From contig OW285187.1 in NCBI GenBank assembly GCA_935421135.1, forward strand, positions 12,177,929-12,241,928: 64,000 nucleotides of DNA, read 5' to 3'. Both the position numbers and the translations under genes were made by a program. Below the pieces are notes generated by a model. It had not been told where the DNA came from, searched no databases, and worked only from the letters and a program-made list of their open reading frames with translations. Within the stretch, counting starts at the first letter, position 1, and each line of letters begins with the position of its first letter. The DNA is from Bugulina stolonifera. Its lineage: Eukaryota; Bryozoa; Gymnolaemata; Cheilostomatida; Bugulidae. This document shows positions 47,133-61,300 of the stretch, one piece after another.

Positions 47133-48372
47133 CGTGTTGGTGTTGTTTTACTTTTACGTGTGATAATTGTTTTTGTAGCTTCATTTGTTTTATAGTCTGT
47201 ACATTAGAAAGTATATCAAACTAATAGATACAAACCTAGCATTGTATTATATGTATGCAGTTAGGCCCTATATTAGCTCATTGCTTCTGATAATTTCCAA
47301 CTGTTTAATAACCCGGATTTTGGCAGGTGTAGCATACATGTGCTTATCACAAGGAAAATCTTATGTATGCAGTTGTCATTGTTACTTCAGTTTATTCAAG
47401 AGTACATGTATGTAAATTAGAGTAGGGCAATTTCATATTAGAAGCATGAACAAGAAGGAAGGGGTTTGGTTTTCTACTTCTAGTTGAACCAGGGAATTGG
47501 TGGGACCACGCTATGTCTGTATCTACAGCCTACAAATTATAATATTGTTCTGATTATTCTTCTGGCTAACAAGATTTAATATTACAATTTATATCATTCT
47601 CTTCTTAGACTTACATTGTATTCCTTGTTTATATTTAAGCAAATAACATTCTTTGACTAAGGAGTTTGTTTGTATGATAATAAGTTGATAAGCCAACAAG
47701 TTTATAGTCCCAAATTTCTCGTCACCTCAGTCAAGTAATACTAGCTTATTAGCTTTGCTGTTGCTTCGATCAACAACGCCTTGTGGCTATCAAGGCGAGT
47801 TTAAATTTGTCCTCTCTCCGGTTGTTATTTTCTGGGTAGACAACTCTTTATTTAGGTAAATGATTACTCGCCTGCGAATATTTTTTCGCCACCTTGATGT
47901 CTGTTCTCTTAATGCTTTCTGTTCTATACATAAGTCATTTTCAGTTGAGATATCAAGTTTTTTGTAAACAAGTGCTCACAGCACAGAATATTAAAATGCT
48001 GAATGAATTTAACCAGCTGGTGCTGGTCCATTTTATATAAATAATATAATTATCATTTATATTATTAATTTTGATTATGTAATGATAATAAAGTGTTATC
48101 CACTTTTGATAGTAGGCTTCTCATTATTATGCTAATGCTAAGTGTAATTATAGCAGTTGCTGAGTTAGAGTCAGTTAGTGAGTAGTCAACTCAATAGCAA
48201 TTTCAATTTGGATTTAATTCTTTTAATTTAATAAATTATATGAATAAATAAAATATAAATGTTAGAAATAGATGATGTAACTCAACTCTAATTGTTGTAA
48301 TATAATCATTGTAGCTGATTAAAAATTCTGACTGATTCTTTGCTCTTACCTATGTTCTGCTAACTCGCTGCC

Positions 48373-48421
48373 TGTATCGACACTCACTAATCTCATATTG
48401 ATATTAGTGAGTGTCGATACA
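48373..48421. repeat. 49-base perfect hairpin
   Basis: Two exactly complementary 19-base arms (TGTATCGACACTCACTAAT and its inverse) are separated by an 11-base loop. It is intergenic, shortly upstream of the LINE remnant. It could be a tiny foldback repeat or a structured RNA; the function is not evident. Confidence 0.7.
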
Positions 48422-48479
48422 TATTTACATGTATATTAGTAATATGTGCTACCATGAGTGCCCATGCATGAGATACTCA

Positions 48480-49180
48480 GTGCTACAGATAAAAATCAGA
48501 GCATCCATACCGCAGTATTGGATCTAACCAAAACCTATGACAGAGTTTCTTATCGACAAACTCTCAAGAGTGCCAGACATGGAAAACTACTTAGTCGACT
48601 TGATTTCTGAGAATTCAAAGCTTTCAGCCTACAAGTCACTCTGTCTACCTCTTCTTGAGTATGCCTGCTGTGCATGGGATCCTTCTTTGGCTAAAGAGAT
48701 CGAGGCACTTGAACCTGTACAAAATAAAGATGTACGTAGGATATGTGATATCAAAGGATTAGAGGTGTTTCCGAATCTAAAGAAAAGCTTAAAAAGCTAC
48801 AACCACTGCAGGGAAGGAGGAGAATGTCTCGTGTCATATTGCTACACAAGGTTCTGTTCAACGAAGAGGTTCACCCTGCTCTTTGTGAGTCATACGATGT
48901 GCTAGTGAACCAGCCAGGATCAACTTTTCAGACAAGAGCAAACTCGAGGGGAGTCCGACAGTCTATCCGAGGAAGTGGATATTTCTTCCACAACAGCCTC
49001 TTCCCCCGTACCATACGGAATCTCAAGAATAGTGATCACACAAAAAATCCGAACAGCCAAGCATCCATCCGCTTAATAAAGTCATCTGGATGGGTACAAC
49101 TTAGGTATCCATTCTGCCACAACATGGCCTGCACAGGCTCCCTACTCAAATATAGTATTGTACCGTGCTAACCACTGTCC
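48480..49180 (+). pseudogene. LINE remnant with an internal deletion
   Basis: It reads from an early RT motif (AVLDLTKTYDRV near 48515) straight into the C-terminal region (AYKSLCLPLLEYACCAWDP near 48640), so the central catalytic part is deleted. A further frame from 48824 gives the end of the ORF, with SGYFFHNSLFPRTIRNL. Stops and frameshifts separate the pieces. It belongs to the same family as the relic at 44090-45110. Confidence 0.8.
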
Positions 49181-49270
49181 GACAATGGAGGCACGCCCTC
49201 TCTATCCCCTAGGAGGTCTAACGCGTTGCAGATATTGGTGTAAGTTGATGTACTCTACTCTAGCTCTTAA

Positions 49271-50955
49271 GGTTATGTAACTGGGGTCTGAATTTTCTTT
49301 CGAAATTTTTTCCACATATTTAACCATGTCTGAAAGGGCCTGGACAGCTTTCAGTGTTAGCATTAAGTCACATGACGCAACGTTACAGGGGGTCAAAGAC
49401 CGAAAACAGCGCTATGAAGTTTGCCTGCTGTTACTAGAATAATTTATTTTTCAGTTAAATTATTGCATGATATTGTTAAATATGCATGAATGTTTACCTA
49501 AGCTGGTGTTATGAAGAGATAAAATAAAATAATGGCCTCCTAGAACTTTTTCTTATGCTGGCTTTTTGCCTGTAAAACCTTATCCAAGTTTTGTCTTATT
49601 TGTAGAATAAATTCTTTTCCATAAGGTAAACTAGCATGTGCAGGTGTTTCTATATGTGTTTAGAAACAGGTAGGATAGTATTAGACTGCAGGACACGTAT
49701 ATCATGTGAAGTTATCCCCTCTTGATTTTGGCCAATTTACGTTGCGTTATACACATTACTTTGGCGTCAACTATCTCACTTCACTTTGCAGTAGTAGCCA
49801 ATTTATTAATAGTTTTAGCTCAGTTGAAGCATGAAGAAGTGGGCTTGTCTTTGATTAGTTATTTGGCTTTGTGGATGCTTTAAGAACTCTGGGAAATCCC
49901 TTTTTTGAACCACAATCAAAATTAAAATTAGCAACTTTTGGCGTCAACTACAGCGAAATAGAGCAGCATTTGCTCAGATATCTAACCAAATTCATTTTCA
50001 GCAAGCTTTCATCATGGAGGCTACATATACATAAATCCTTAATAATTCAAATAAAGCTCTTAATAAAGTAGATTTAAAATACTTGTTCAAATTTGAGAAA
50101 ATAAAATATTAGTTAGCTAATTTAATTTGACATGCAGCTATTCAAAAGAAGCTCTACAGTTGAAAAGGTTTTATAGTACTGGTGGAATGATATTCCATTG
50201 CAATGTTACTAAATATTGAACATCCACTCATCCTAATGCTGCTAACTGGCTTAAAAACGATCAACTTTTCTATTTCTTATAGCCATTTTGTTTTATGAAT
50301 GAAGGTAGGCGGAGCTTCCGGAACCTGTCAGTTGCTTAGCAGCAAGGTTTTCCCTTAATTGAAAGGTTGGATAACTCCTTGTAAACTGCGCATATACAAG
50401 CCATTTAGTCTACCACAGAGCTGCACACTGTACATGTAATTATTCAAATATGAGACCTAGGATCAAATCATTGTTTTTTTGCATATTTTGTTTTGTGTTG
50501 GCTTTTAGACTGCCACTAGCTGCTGCTAAACAACCCAACAAACATATCTAGCAGAATAACTGCCCTTATTCTTTCCTAGAACAGTGGATATATGTATTTT
50601 ATAAGAATATACACCACGCATATGTTTTGCATGGGATATTACATATACAAACACAGAAAAAAGCTTGTTAAAACATGCATTATATGTTAGCCATACACCA
50701 TGTAGTACTATGTCAATGAGATTGATTATTCTTCTGCATCTGTAACATTGTGTCATGCCTTCACGACGGAGTTCCCTGTCTAGCCATTTCATTCATAAAA
50801 TTGGAGCTGTAGTAAACGAACCCCAAAATTACTATGGGCCATAACTTGAAAAATATTTCTTAGGCCTTCCCAATTTTTTTTTATGCCTTTCCAGGTAGTA
50901 ATGCCTATATAGTGTTAAAAGGAATTTTATTTTTGAGAACCCCAGTTACATAACC
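49271..50955. mobile_element. TTAA-flanked non-autonomous element, 1.7 kb
   Basis: The ends are exact 17-base inverted repeats (GGTTATGTAACTGGGGT). Each is directly flanked by TTAA (49267-49270 and 50956-50959). TTAA duplication is the hallmark of piggyBac-type insertion, although the terminal bases here are GGTTA rather than the usual CCY. No transposase frame is present in the interior, which is AT-rich with only short noise frames. Confidence 0.7.
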
Positions 50956-52391
50956 TTAACTACTCTGATGCTCATACTCTACTGGTATTTTACTTTGGTA
51001 TCTGGCTTGAAATTTAAGAAATATATGGGCACGGTTGCCTAATTGAAGAGTGAAACTGTTATTTGGAAATTTCTAATTTTTTCAACCCTGGGGGAACCAG
51101 ATAGATTTATAAGTATCCTGGAGGTGCCCTTGAAAACTGAGAGCCTCTCTGTAAAACCTGGAAACTTCACAGTTACGGTTCAATCAACTCTTTGACGATG
51201 TTCATTTGCATGTCCAGTAGACTTTCTCTGCCCAGACATTCATTATGATTATTATCGAGATTATAATTTCTTTGATTTAATAATAAGGTAGTAATTTTTC
51301 AATTAGTAAAAAAATAACAATAGTACATATAAATGAACTCATACCAACATTATATGCTCAGAATATGTTTGTATGACCCTACATGTATTGTGTATCGATA
51401 TATTATCATTTCAATTATGGGGCATAACAATTAGCCGCCTGCTAAGTCTTATTTATCCGTATTAAGGTTTCAATTACATATACATCCAGCATAAACCTGG
51501 TGTTGATTTTTCATAATAGTACAGTAGACCCAACTGTAGGCCTACATTAATAGTTTGTTCAGAAATCCTCTGACTGCGCTGTTACTTCTTACTACTTGTA
51601 AATGCATCACAGCAAGTACTTCTTGCTTCACAGCAAGTACTTCTTGCTTTTATGTAAAATATCCGAATTCAACCATGCAGCTACAATGGTCTGTGCAGTA
51701 CAAGTATAATATGACATCACAGATAATTTCATTTAGCCAACTACTTTTGAAAAATATTTAATTTCAATGTAAATTATCTCTAATTTGCCACCCGTTAAAC
51801 TTATTAAGGTAGAAACTCGAAAAAGTGCTATTTTCGGGTAGAGGCTTGGACTATCGTATTATAACCTACTGAGTGAATACATGATATAGTTTTGTTTATC
51901 ATTCTTACTAATTATCAACCATGATTGAAGATTTATTTTATAATGCAAAAGAGCTAATTTGGCTTTGACTTTGACTTTTTGTTCAAAATATAACATTATA
52001 ATTGAAGTTTTATTTTTTCACTCTACCATTTGAAACTGCCTACTTAGCGATTCCTCAAGGAAATTTAGGAATATGGTGTACAAGCTTGGTTAGTCTTTCA
52101 TCTCCATTGAACTATACATCTTTGCTAATTTAGAAGGAAGTTGATCATAAGATAGTATCTTTGTGGGTACTAAAGTCACATGTCATTATTTTCTTTATGT
52201 AGCCAGTTATACATACCTATGTGGCATTGACAATGTAATACTTTACTAAAACACTTCCTTACAGGTTCAGGCAGACAGTTGCGCTGATCCTACAATAGTA
52301 GTGATGATGTGGCATTTCAGTTAAGGGTGGAACCATGATTTAAGGGAACGATACTTACTAAACTGAAGTCTCTAAGTTCTCCGATCTAGTT

Positions 52392-55300
52392 ATGTCACAA
52401 ACCAAAAATGCTGAGCCAGACTGGGAAAAGTATGGCCTGCAGCTTCAGCAACCGGCCTCCTTCGTCACCTCCAATGATAGTGAGGGTACCGATAGCGAGG
52501 AGAATGAACTGTTTCGGGAGGAACAGGTGAGTGTATATCTATCTCAATGCTCTCAATCCATAGATTTGTACTATAGCCTAAATATATGCAAATATTTATG
52601 ACAAAATAATGCTGTCAACTGAATAGATTTGTGATGTAACTTATATGATTCAGTATAATTTTTGATTAATATTTTAGAAATCTTCAGAATATAAGCCATG
52701 GTGGAAGGCAAACTTTTTCTTATCGGAGAGGGTGTTGTTTGGTGCTTGGGATGGAGTGTTCACTAGTTGTCTCTTGAATATATTTGGTATCATCATCTTC
52801 CTAAGGACAGGCTGGATGGTGGTGAGTTGATCACTTTGTACAGTATCAATCTCATGGCGGCCAGTTTTGTTATATGTACTATTTATATACATGTGCTGGT
52901 CTCTTTATTCTGCACTAAATCTGTGTTAAATGTGCTAGATCTGGGTTATAGATACAACCCTATAAAAAGGCGATCCTGCATCCTTTTTGGCGGGTTAATA
53001 AAGTGCTCTGCTGACTGACTGAATGGCAGCTAAGGATAGGTTCTCTTACTCTCTGCCATATGTATCATATGATCTCTTCAACAGGGTAATGCTGGTGTTG
53101 GATTATCAATGCTTATAATATTCATCACTCTACTAGTGTCAACTATAGGAGCAATGAGTAGCATAGGTATATGTGAGAGATGTAAGATGGAGAGTGGCGG
53201 TGTCTATTTCCTCCTCAATCATGTTCTTGGAGGACAGATATCTGCTGCTGTTGGCATCCTCTACTGCTTTGGTCAGGTAAATCAATTGTATGATGTCATA
53301 TCATATATCTACAGATACATGTACAAGGTAGGGCGTAGCCTAATAGTACTCTAAGTTTTCATCATAGATACGATGTGCTATGGTGCACACATATTTGTTC
53401 TAGATGTATATATTGTGTACCGTATGTAGGTAGACAAGTAGGTAGGCTTATCGTAGCTACGTAGGTATACCATAGGCAGGTGGGCAGCGGCAGCAGATAG
53501 CACCTAGGTGCATCGTAGCGATATTCTAACAACTGTCTAATGATGAAATTTTTGCATTGCTATGATATGCTATGTATTCTGTTCTAGTAGTAGAATGCAT
53601 AGTGCGCTAACTGACATTATGGATTACACTTTGGGATTACACTTAGGCATATGCGTGATAGACACTAGTAACTAGCTACTACACTGTATATACTTGCAAT
53701 GGAAAACACTCACATTCAACTCGATAGAAGTATCAGGCAACAGTATGTAATAATTACCCCATATCATGGTGCATTGCGGGCATGCTGAACTTCACACAAG
53801 GCAGGAAATACGAAATACTGGTTTATACAGTAGGCCTACACATGGCCATCTACAAGTCCTTATAATATCTGATAAAAACAGTATCTTCAAGTTGCCAAAC
53901 AAGCTACTTTAGAGAATATAATATACTGCATAGCCTACAATGTAATATGTACATAGAATGTACATGTACATGTATGGGCATGTAGTTATGTATTAAGATT
54001 TACTATGTGTATGGGGAAGAAGGAAAAGGGCACATTAGATTAATATGGTCTGATTGTCAACTGGGTCCAGCACAGATTGGCCAAATATAAATATTGGACA
54101 TTATTCTCATCAAAACAGCTACTGAGTATGTATATAATAATATGTACACGTATGTACATTTGTATATGTATAATTGTGTATTATAATATAAAGTTTTGTC
54201 TACTAATAAAAAGAGCCCAAAGCTAAGCAGAGTAGAACGTAAACTGTATATATGTATATTTAATACTACATACACAATGTATGTTGAGATTTCGTGTCAA
54301 CTGTTGTGCTCTAAAAGCCTCATGTTACAAGTGTATGTGTGACATCAGTCATGGATGGGCTTATCAATACTATACTCTCAAGAGAGTTACTTTATGTCAC
54401 TGGCCATAGCATAACATTAACACTTAGCTAATGACTTTTTCCTACCAAAGGAGTAGGTTAATATATGTTAATGTAGAAATTAGTCTTCCAGCTAGTAAAG
54501 CAAATTTACAAAATTTTATTATGCATGTAAGCATAATTTCATTAGCACAGTTTTTTACCTTCACAATGTCTTCAAACTACAATACTTTGCTTTTAATACA
54601 TGTATCCACATGTTGTGTAGTAGATTTAATGTGAGCATAACTCCCTGGTAGCTCCTGTCCCGCGCCAGTTTTCCCAAGCCAGGCTTATCAAGGGCCTTCA
54701 GCCCTTCACTACCCGAAGTACAAATGACTTAGAATGTTAAGGGGGGTTGGTCATACATTTATTTGAGATACTTTTCATTTTTAAGGATGCTGAGCTAGTG
54801 TTGTGGTAATGTGTTATGACGACTGTGCAAGGTGATTGGGTGTCTTAGAGACTTGGGGTTCAAACCCCAGTCGGTGATTGGTTAATTTCACAGATGTGGA
54901 ACCGATTATTTGACTCCTTGCAACGAAAAATATCACAACTTTAGATTATCGTTGCCTCTCTGACCTTATATTTGATACTCTAGTACATGTATAATGTGTA
55001 TATACAATGTACACGTATCTATAGTCTAACTGGTGTACACTGTAGGCAGTCTCCTGCTCCCTCTACACTGTTGGTTTTGGGGAGTCTATATCAAATCTCA
55101 TACACACCACCTCTAACCCATGGGTGGCTCGTGGCTTTGCTATAGGAGCTCTGGTTCTACTTACAAGTGAGTATTCAATCTTCTATCAAGTACGACATCA
55201 ATATTGTGTTGTCATTTACGTAGTGATACTTGCATATATTAGTAAATACTACGTATTCTCACCATGCAATATGCACTGTTTACCGCCGTAGGTGAGAAAG

Positions 55301-58300
55301 TTTTGGTAGAAAGGCAGAAAAATAAATAGGAGTGAGAGGGTAAGGTTAATCATGGACAAATACAGAGCCGTTTATTGTAAGAATGGCGTCACTGGGGGAA
55401 CGCTGTGCACCATGTTGGGCATTTTAAAACCAATCAAAACGACGGAAAGAAAGGTTTGACCAATATAATCCTTTGTTACTGGGCCCAATACAGCCTCTTG
55501 TTTACTTCCGGTGACGCAACCAAAGTTTCTATATACCAAGTTTATCCAGTAAACGATGCGTATACTCATTTGCCGTAGTTCTCTCGCCAAAATGGGCAAA
55601 CCGTTACTCTTTAACGAGCGCCCAGCCTGTGGTCAAACGCTTAGGCTATAGAAATATAGGTTGGCAATAGTTGTTGACAGTCTGCACAAAGAGCGTACTT
55701 TTACCATCTTTGGTCTACATGAGACATAAATAGTCCAGACCACGTGATCAGTAGGATGGCTCGAACTTTTTGGGCCTTTTTCCTATATTTATGCTTTTCT
55801 AAATGCTTCCATCTTCTATTGATGCTATCGGTATAAACATCATGTACATGTATTAAGAAAATAATGGGCTAGCATTACAGGTACTTTTAGCCAATCTCAG
55901 GGCATTTTTTTCGCCAATCTTGAGAAGACCCCATTGTTTCATTGGTAATTTTTCGTTGCCACTCAACTACTTTGAACTAGGCCGCTTATTAGGTCAGATT
56001 TCGCGCGATTCTATTGGTGCATAAAGCCGTGGAACAACTTATTAGTTCTATAAACTTTGACGCAACTCTCACAATAAGTGGCTCTGGACAAACATAAAAA
56101 ACTATGTTGTGCTCACTGGGGAGGCAGTGCCTCTCCTTAAACTATGGTCCTGCTGTTAGAAAATGTAACAGCATTTTCACACACATATAAGATGGATGTT
56201 AGGAGGGTGCATGCTGTACGGATCAGTTATGTACATGTCTAACAACATGACCTTTGAAACTCGGTCTATAGATGGAGTCTCCCCAGTAACATAGTTTTAG
56301 AATATATTAGTTGTTGGTTGCGGATGCAGTATCACATACTAAACCTGGTTAACATGTATATATAGTTATCCCATGTTGTACTTGTAGGCATTAATCTAGC
56401 TGGTGTGAAGTGGGTTATAAGGCTGCAGCTTCTACTTCTCTTTACTATAATGGTGGCAGCTGTAGACTTTCTTGTTGGATCATTTATGCCACATAGTGGT
56501 GGTAAGTACTCTGCATACTCGTACACGCTAGTGAATACAAGTATATACCATACACAGTGCATATATGTGCATATTATAATGCTATGGTGTAGTGAAGTAG
56601 AGCACTAGATGGTCAAACGCCCCTTTACTCCCATATGAAGTGCCATTGGTGCATGTCAACTTATTGATTAGCTATAAGTTATATACACTAACTAGTCCTC
56701 ATATCTCTACACACACTGAGCACACACTGTGTACAGGACAATATAATAATTATCATAGATATATATACTGGTAGTGCTATATATTGTATGGTTTATTGTT
56801 ACAAACAATAATATTGTTATAATAATAAAATTATGTACATGTAACTCAGTGGTTTAGTTAGTCAAAATAATTTGAAAGTGTGCATGGAATACTTACCGGA
56901 ATACTTACCGGAATACTACCAATCCTTCTTGTTAATGAAAATCTAAAAGTACAATGCAGTTTATTTCATTAGACGTGCCAAAATCTGAGTTGTAAATGTA
57001 AACTTTACTTGTGTAACGGGAAGGGTCACAGTGTCTCACTCATCCAGGTGAAGTGATCCAAACCTATCCTATGTATTGCGTTGTTCATATAGTTATTGTG
57101 TTTTAGTTGGAGGTGTTCTAGGATACTCTATGGCTCTACTCAGAAATAACACCCTTCCAGATTATAGTAACGGAGAAAGCTTTTTCACAGTGTTTGGAGT
57201 TTTTTTTCCTACAGCCTGTGGCGTTCTTTCTGGCATTAACATGTCGGGTGATCTGCGAAACCCCCGTAAAGCTATTGCTGTAGGGACTATGGCAGCCACA
57301 GCCTTGAGGTTATATTTACTCTCTTTCTATTATTAATCAATCATTACAAAATGCCAGCAGTTTTGTACACATATATAATAGCTAGATACAATATAATATT
57401 ATATACACCTATCTTTGTGGCTCTTGGGACTGTCCTATGCCAAAAATGGAATTGATGATATTTTAACTGACTTCGGCTAAAAGTCTTACATATCTGCACA
57501 TACTTGGTTCTCACAAATAAGTGGTGCTTTGTGTAATACTAGGGCCTGTGCATTTGTGACGTCTGACCTACATGTAGTAGTGAGTTAAACTGGGACTGAC
57601 ACCCTATTTACGTGGAAGTTGTCCTGCTGTAAGACCGGCCATATTCAATACAATACACCATATCTCAACAAGCACCTGTAGTATAGGGCTGTGTAAGACT
57701 ATGATTTCAGTTGGTGAGTTAGCTGTTTGGACAACCAGGTAGAAGCAATAGTATATTGATATGTAACAGATTCAAATTTGCAAGATGATCTCTAACCCAC
57801 TGCAGGCACTGAGCATATGCCAGTAAACTAAGTATTTGGTTTGATTTGACCAAGTGCAGGACAGTAGCACTTTCTGCCAAGGTATCAGATTAGTTGTGAA
57901 GACACCTAATTTCTCATAGTTTATAATTACCTTACTTCTTACAGTGGAACCTTCTATGTGATGTTTGTGTTAGTCCTGGGTTCTATCACAGAGAGGTGGG
58001 CTCTCAAGTCAGACTACATGATTTCAGAGAAGGTAAGTTCATAGTATATGTTATATAGTTAGTCCCTGTAATAGTCCACATTTTACCATGTTGATGATGC
58101 CATATCTACATATGTATGGAAATCCTACAGCCTATCATAGACGGAGTTATTGTGCATGGTACATTTTATACACATGAAACTGCAACATGAAGTGGTCCGG
58201 TTTGGCTACTCTAGCTTTTCTTCAGTCATTGAAACTTCCATACAATTGTATTTGAAATTCAATAAGCACAGTTACCACTAGAACATCCCATCTCATCCTA

Positions 58301-61300
58301 GCTAAATTCTTGTAAGTGCATGTAGTTGGATGACGGTTGCTAACAGGCTAGATTCCAAGCTAGATTCGGTGTGACTCTTGAATGTGTACTTACATAGCTC
58401 TCTGATACTGTAAATATTGGTTATGTACATGTACATGTATTATACAGGTATCTGCACTGGGAGTTCTGTGGCTTATAGGTCTCTATGTATCCTCTATTAC
58501 CTCATGTATGGGTGGCCTGTATGGGGCCCCTCGAATTCTTCAATCTATTGCCACTAATAATAACTTTCCTAGACCTCTGTCATACCTCGGCATGGGGGTA
58601 AGTTTATAGCATATCTGTGAGCTTAGCTAACTGCTGCTTTTAATGTAGTTAGGCCCCTCTCACTACATTAATTTTGTAGCATACTATAGGCTTCATTCTG
58701 TATAATCTGCTCGGTCAGTGTAAAATAATATAGGCGTATAGAAATAAAGAAAATTTTGTTTCATTTTGTTTTCTTTTGTTAAACTGATAGCCTGATTACA
58801 TTGTTGAGTAGATAATTGTGTTGTACCTGCTGACTATAGAAAGTGTGCATGTGACTTAGACATTACAGTGTAAGGTATCTCCTTAGAGTTCCATTTCAAA
58901 GCAGTGAATACTGACACTGCCACTGTTAAGTGCAGAGAAGCTAGTGTTTACTCCTATGTTTTCACACATCTACTTGTGCATGTAGATATACAATGGACAT
59001 GTAGAGGGTGTGATCACATGCATTTTAATAGTCAGTAATAATAATAATATGATATAGAATGTCAATTATAATGAAATATGGTGTTGTAAAATTATAGCCA
59101 TACCCTGAGTATAGGTAATATGTTTGTAAATGTATGTAACTCGATTGAAACACTAGATGGGAGGAATATAGGGGTCTACCAAAGCGGCTGTGTGTGTACA
59201 TATATGCCTACACAGTGCAATGACCTGTTCTAGTATGGCATATCATGTGAAGAGCTCAAAGTGTGCAGTCATGTAAATGTTGTAATGTATTCTCTATATG
59301 TTCAGTTATAGCCTGGATGAGGTATATTGTTGGCTGTACACTATACTGTATTATACTGTGGATTGTTGTAGAGAGGTGCTAACAAGGTACCAGTGGTGGC
59401 TCTCAGTGTTATAGCTCTCATATCATTGACCTTTATTTGTGTGGGAGATGTAAACTTCCTGGCACCTATAGTCACCATGCCGTTCCTCATAACATACACA
59501 GCAGTAGACTATGCCTACTTCTCCCTTGCCATGACTGCTGACATTAAGAAGGATTCTCATACAATCAAATACTCAGGGTCTAGGAGTGGCAGCAGCAGCA
59601 GTGGTAGTGGCAAGTCATTGCACGATACTCACAATACTCAAGGAGATACAGACAGCTATGGCAGCGTAGAGAAAGCTGATGAGATGAAGTTAGTTATGAT
59701 AAATACCTTCTTGTTCATAGTCATTGTTATACATAATTATATATATTATTTTTTATCTGACAAATTAGAAAATATCGCTCTAAGGTGTCTAGGTTGACGT
59801 TAATTTCCTGTAAATCAATATCTATAATATGATGTGAATGTGTCAATTCATAGCTGATCGTGTTTTCAAAGCTCAGTTTTGGTCATAGAACAGACTTTGA
59901 ACTCAATTCCAATAGGGAATCGAAATACTGAATGCTATATATTCAGAATACAGTTTCTCCTGGGGAGAGTACGGAGTTGTCTTACTTCTGTTGCCGAGTT
60001 CGAATAAGTACTTCAATACATATCAGAGAAGTGTTCATCATAGACATATATGCCTGTATCTATTGTATTATGGCTGTAGTGTGCGTATGTCTATGTCTGT
60101 CTCCAGGTGTTCAGACGAACAGGAGGCTGATGACGATCTGGATTGCTTGTTTCCTGAGAGGAAGCTGTCGAGGTCAATAGACAGCGGTAACCTACAGCTT
60201 ATTGAAGAGAAATCTCCCACCGGGAAAACAGGTACATGTTATATATGTGTGCATTTTATATAGGCCTACTGAATATGAGCACTTGTATACAGTATAATAA
60301 TTATCTACCCTTATGTACAGTGCATGTACACTTATATACAGTACATAATATGCACTTAGAGAAGAATAGAATAATTCTTTCGAGCTGCAGATATTTTTGT
60401 TAAAATTGCATACCTACCTATCACAGTTGGTAAAATTTGATTTAAATTGTTAAATATAGCAATAAGTTGAATGCTATTGATTGGTTCGGAGCTACTATTG
60501 ATTAGTAACTCAATAAATTTCACATTAGAAATGTTCTACTTCTAATTAATATATACAGTTGGAATTTTACGTCAGGCCTATAATATATACATACATGTAC
60601 ATGTACATGTACAATGTACATGTAGATGTACATGTACAATGTACATGTAGATGTACATGTACAATTTATGTGTGTGTATGGTTCACAGTATGTATACATT
60701 GATTATTTTTTTACACTCAGCAACATACATTGCTACAACTACTATGGTAATGTATATAAATAAAGAGAACACAGAGTCATGTGCTGCAATTTGCTGGTAT
60801 TTGAATTTGGGGCATGTGATGACATAACCCTGTGAAGTTGTCTTCTCTCCATTATGTTACATTTGAGAAAAGACAACTTCATTATTTATGATTAATGTGA
60901 ACACACTATGTGCTTATTACAGTAAGTGTTTAACTAATGGAGCTTATGCCCATGGTTTTGTTTAGGCCTCCCCTCCCACCCTGGTGAAAGGTGCCCATTA
61001 ACACTCATGCTATGCTATAAAACTAATAACTTGTTCTGAATCTGTCAACCATTATTAAGCTGTAATGTGCTCTATTCTCATTTCTTATACCTTGGATACT
61101 ACAAATGTATCTATGTATTTACTGATCTGCATGAATGCTTAGATTCTTGTCTTGATAATACAATGTTTATTATATAGATTCACCAGCCAATGTGAATGGT
61201 AAAGAGGAAATCTATAAGATGGAACCATCGTGGTATTCTAGGTTCTGCAACCGCTGGTTCTCTTTATTTGGGGTATGTACTTGTCAAAAAATATTACTTC

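Larger units (their letters stand above)
46882..52391. other. 5.5 kb spacer between NUBPL and SLC12A8
   Basis: After the NUBPL 3' UTR it contains a short perfect hairpin (48373-48421), a rearranged LINE remnant (48480-49180) and a TTAA-flanked element (49271-50955). From 50956 to 52391 I see only AT-rich DNA, including a small duplicated TTCACAGCAAGTACTTCTTGC block near 51608-51648, and the SLC12A8 5' UTR. Confidence 0.5.

Noticed and set aside
55372..55599. 75-codon minus-strand frame in an SLC12A8 intron ([10 protein letters not shown]...).
   Set aside because: No recognisable domain, no splice context and no partner exon. Treated as chance or part of an old repeat.
59689..59797. Read-through extension of SLC12A8 exon 9 with a hydrophobic tail.
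   Set aside because: It would truncate the transporter before its conserved last membrane segments. Splicing at 59688 to 60107 keeps the frame and the family architecture.
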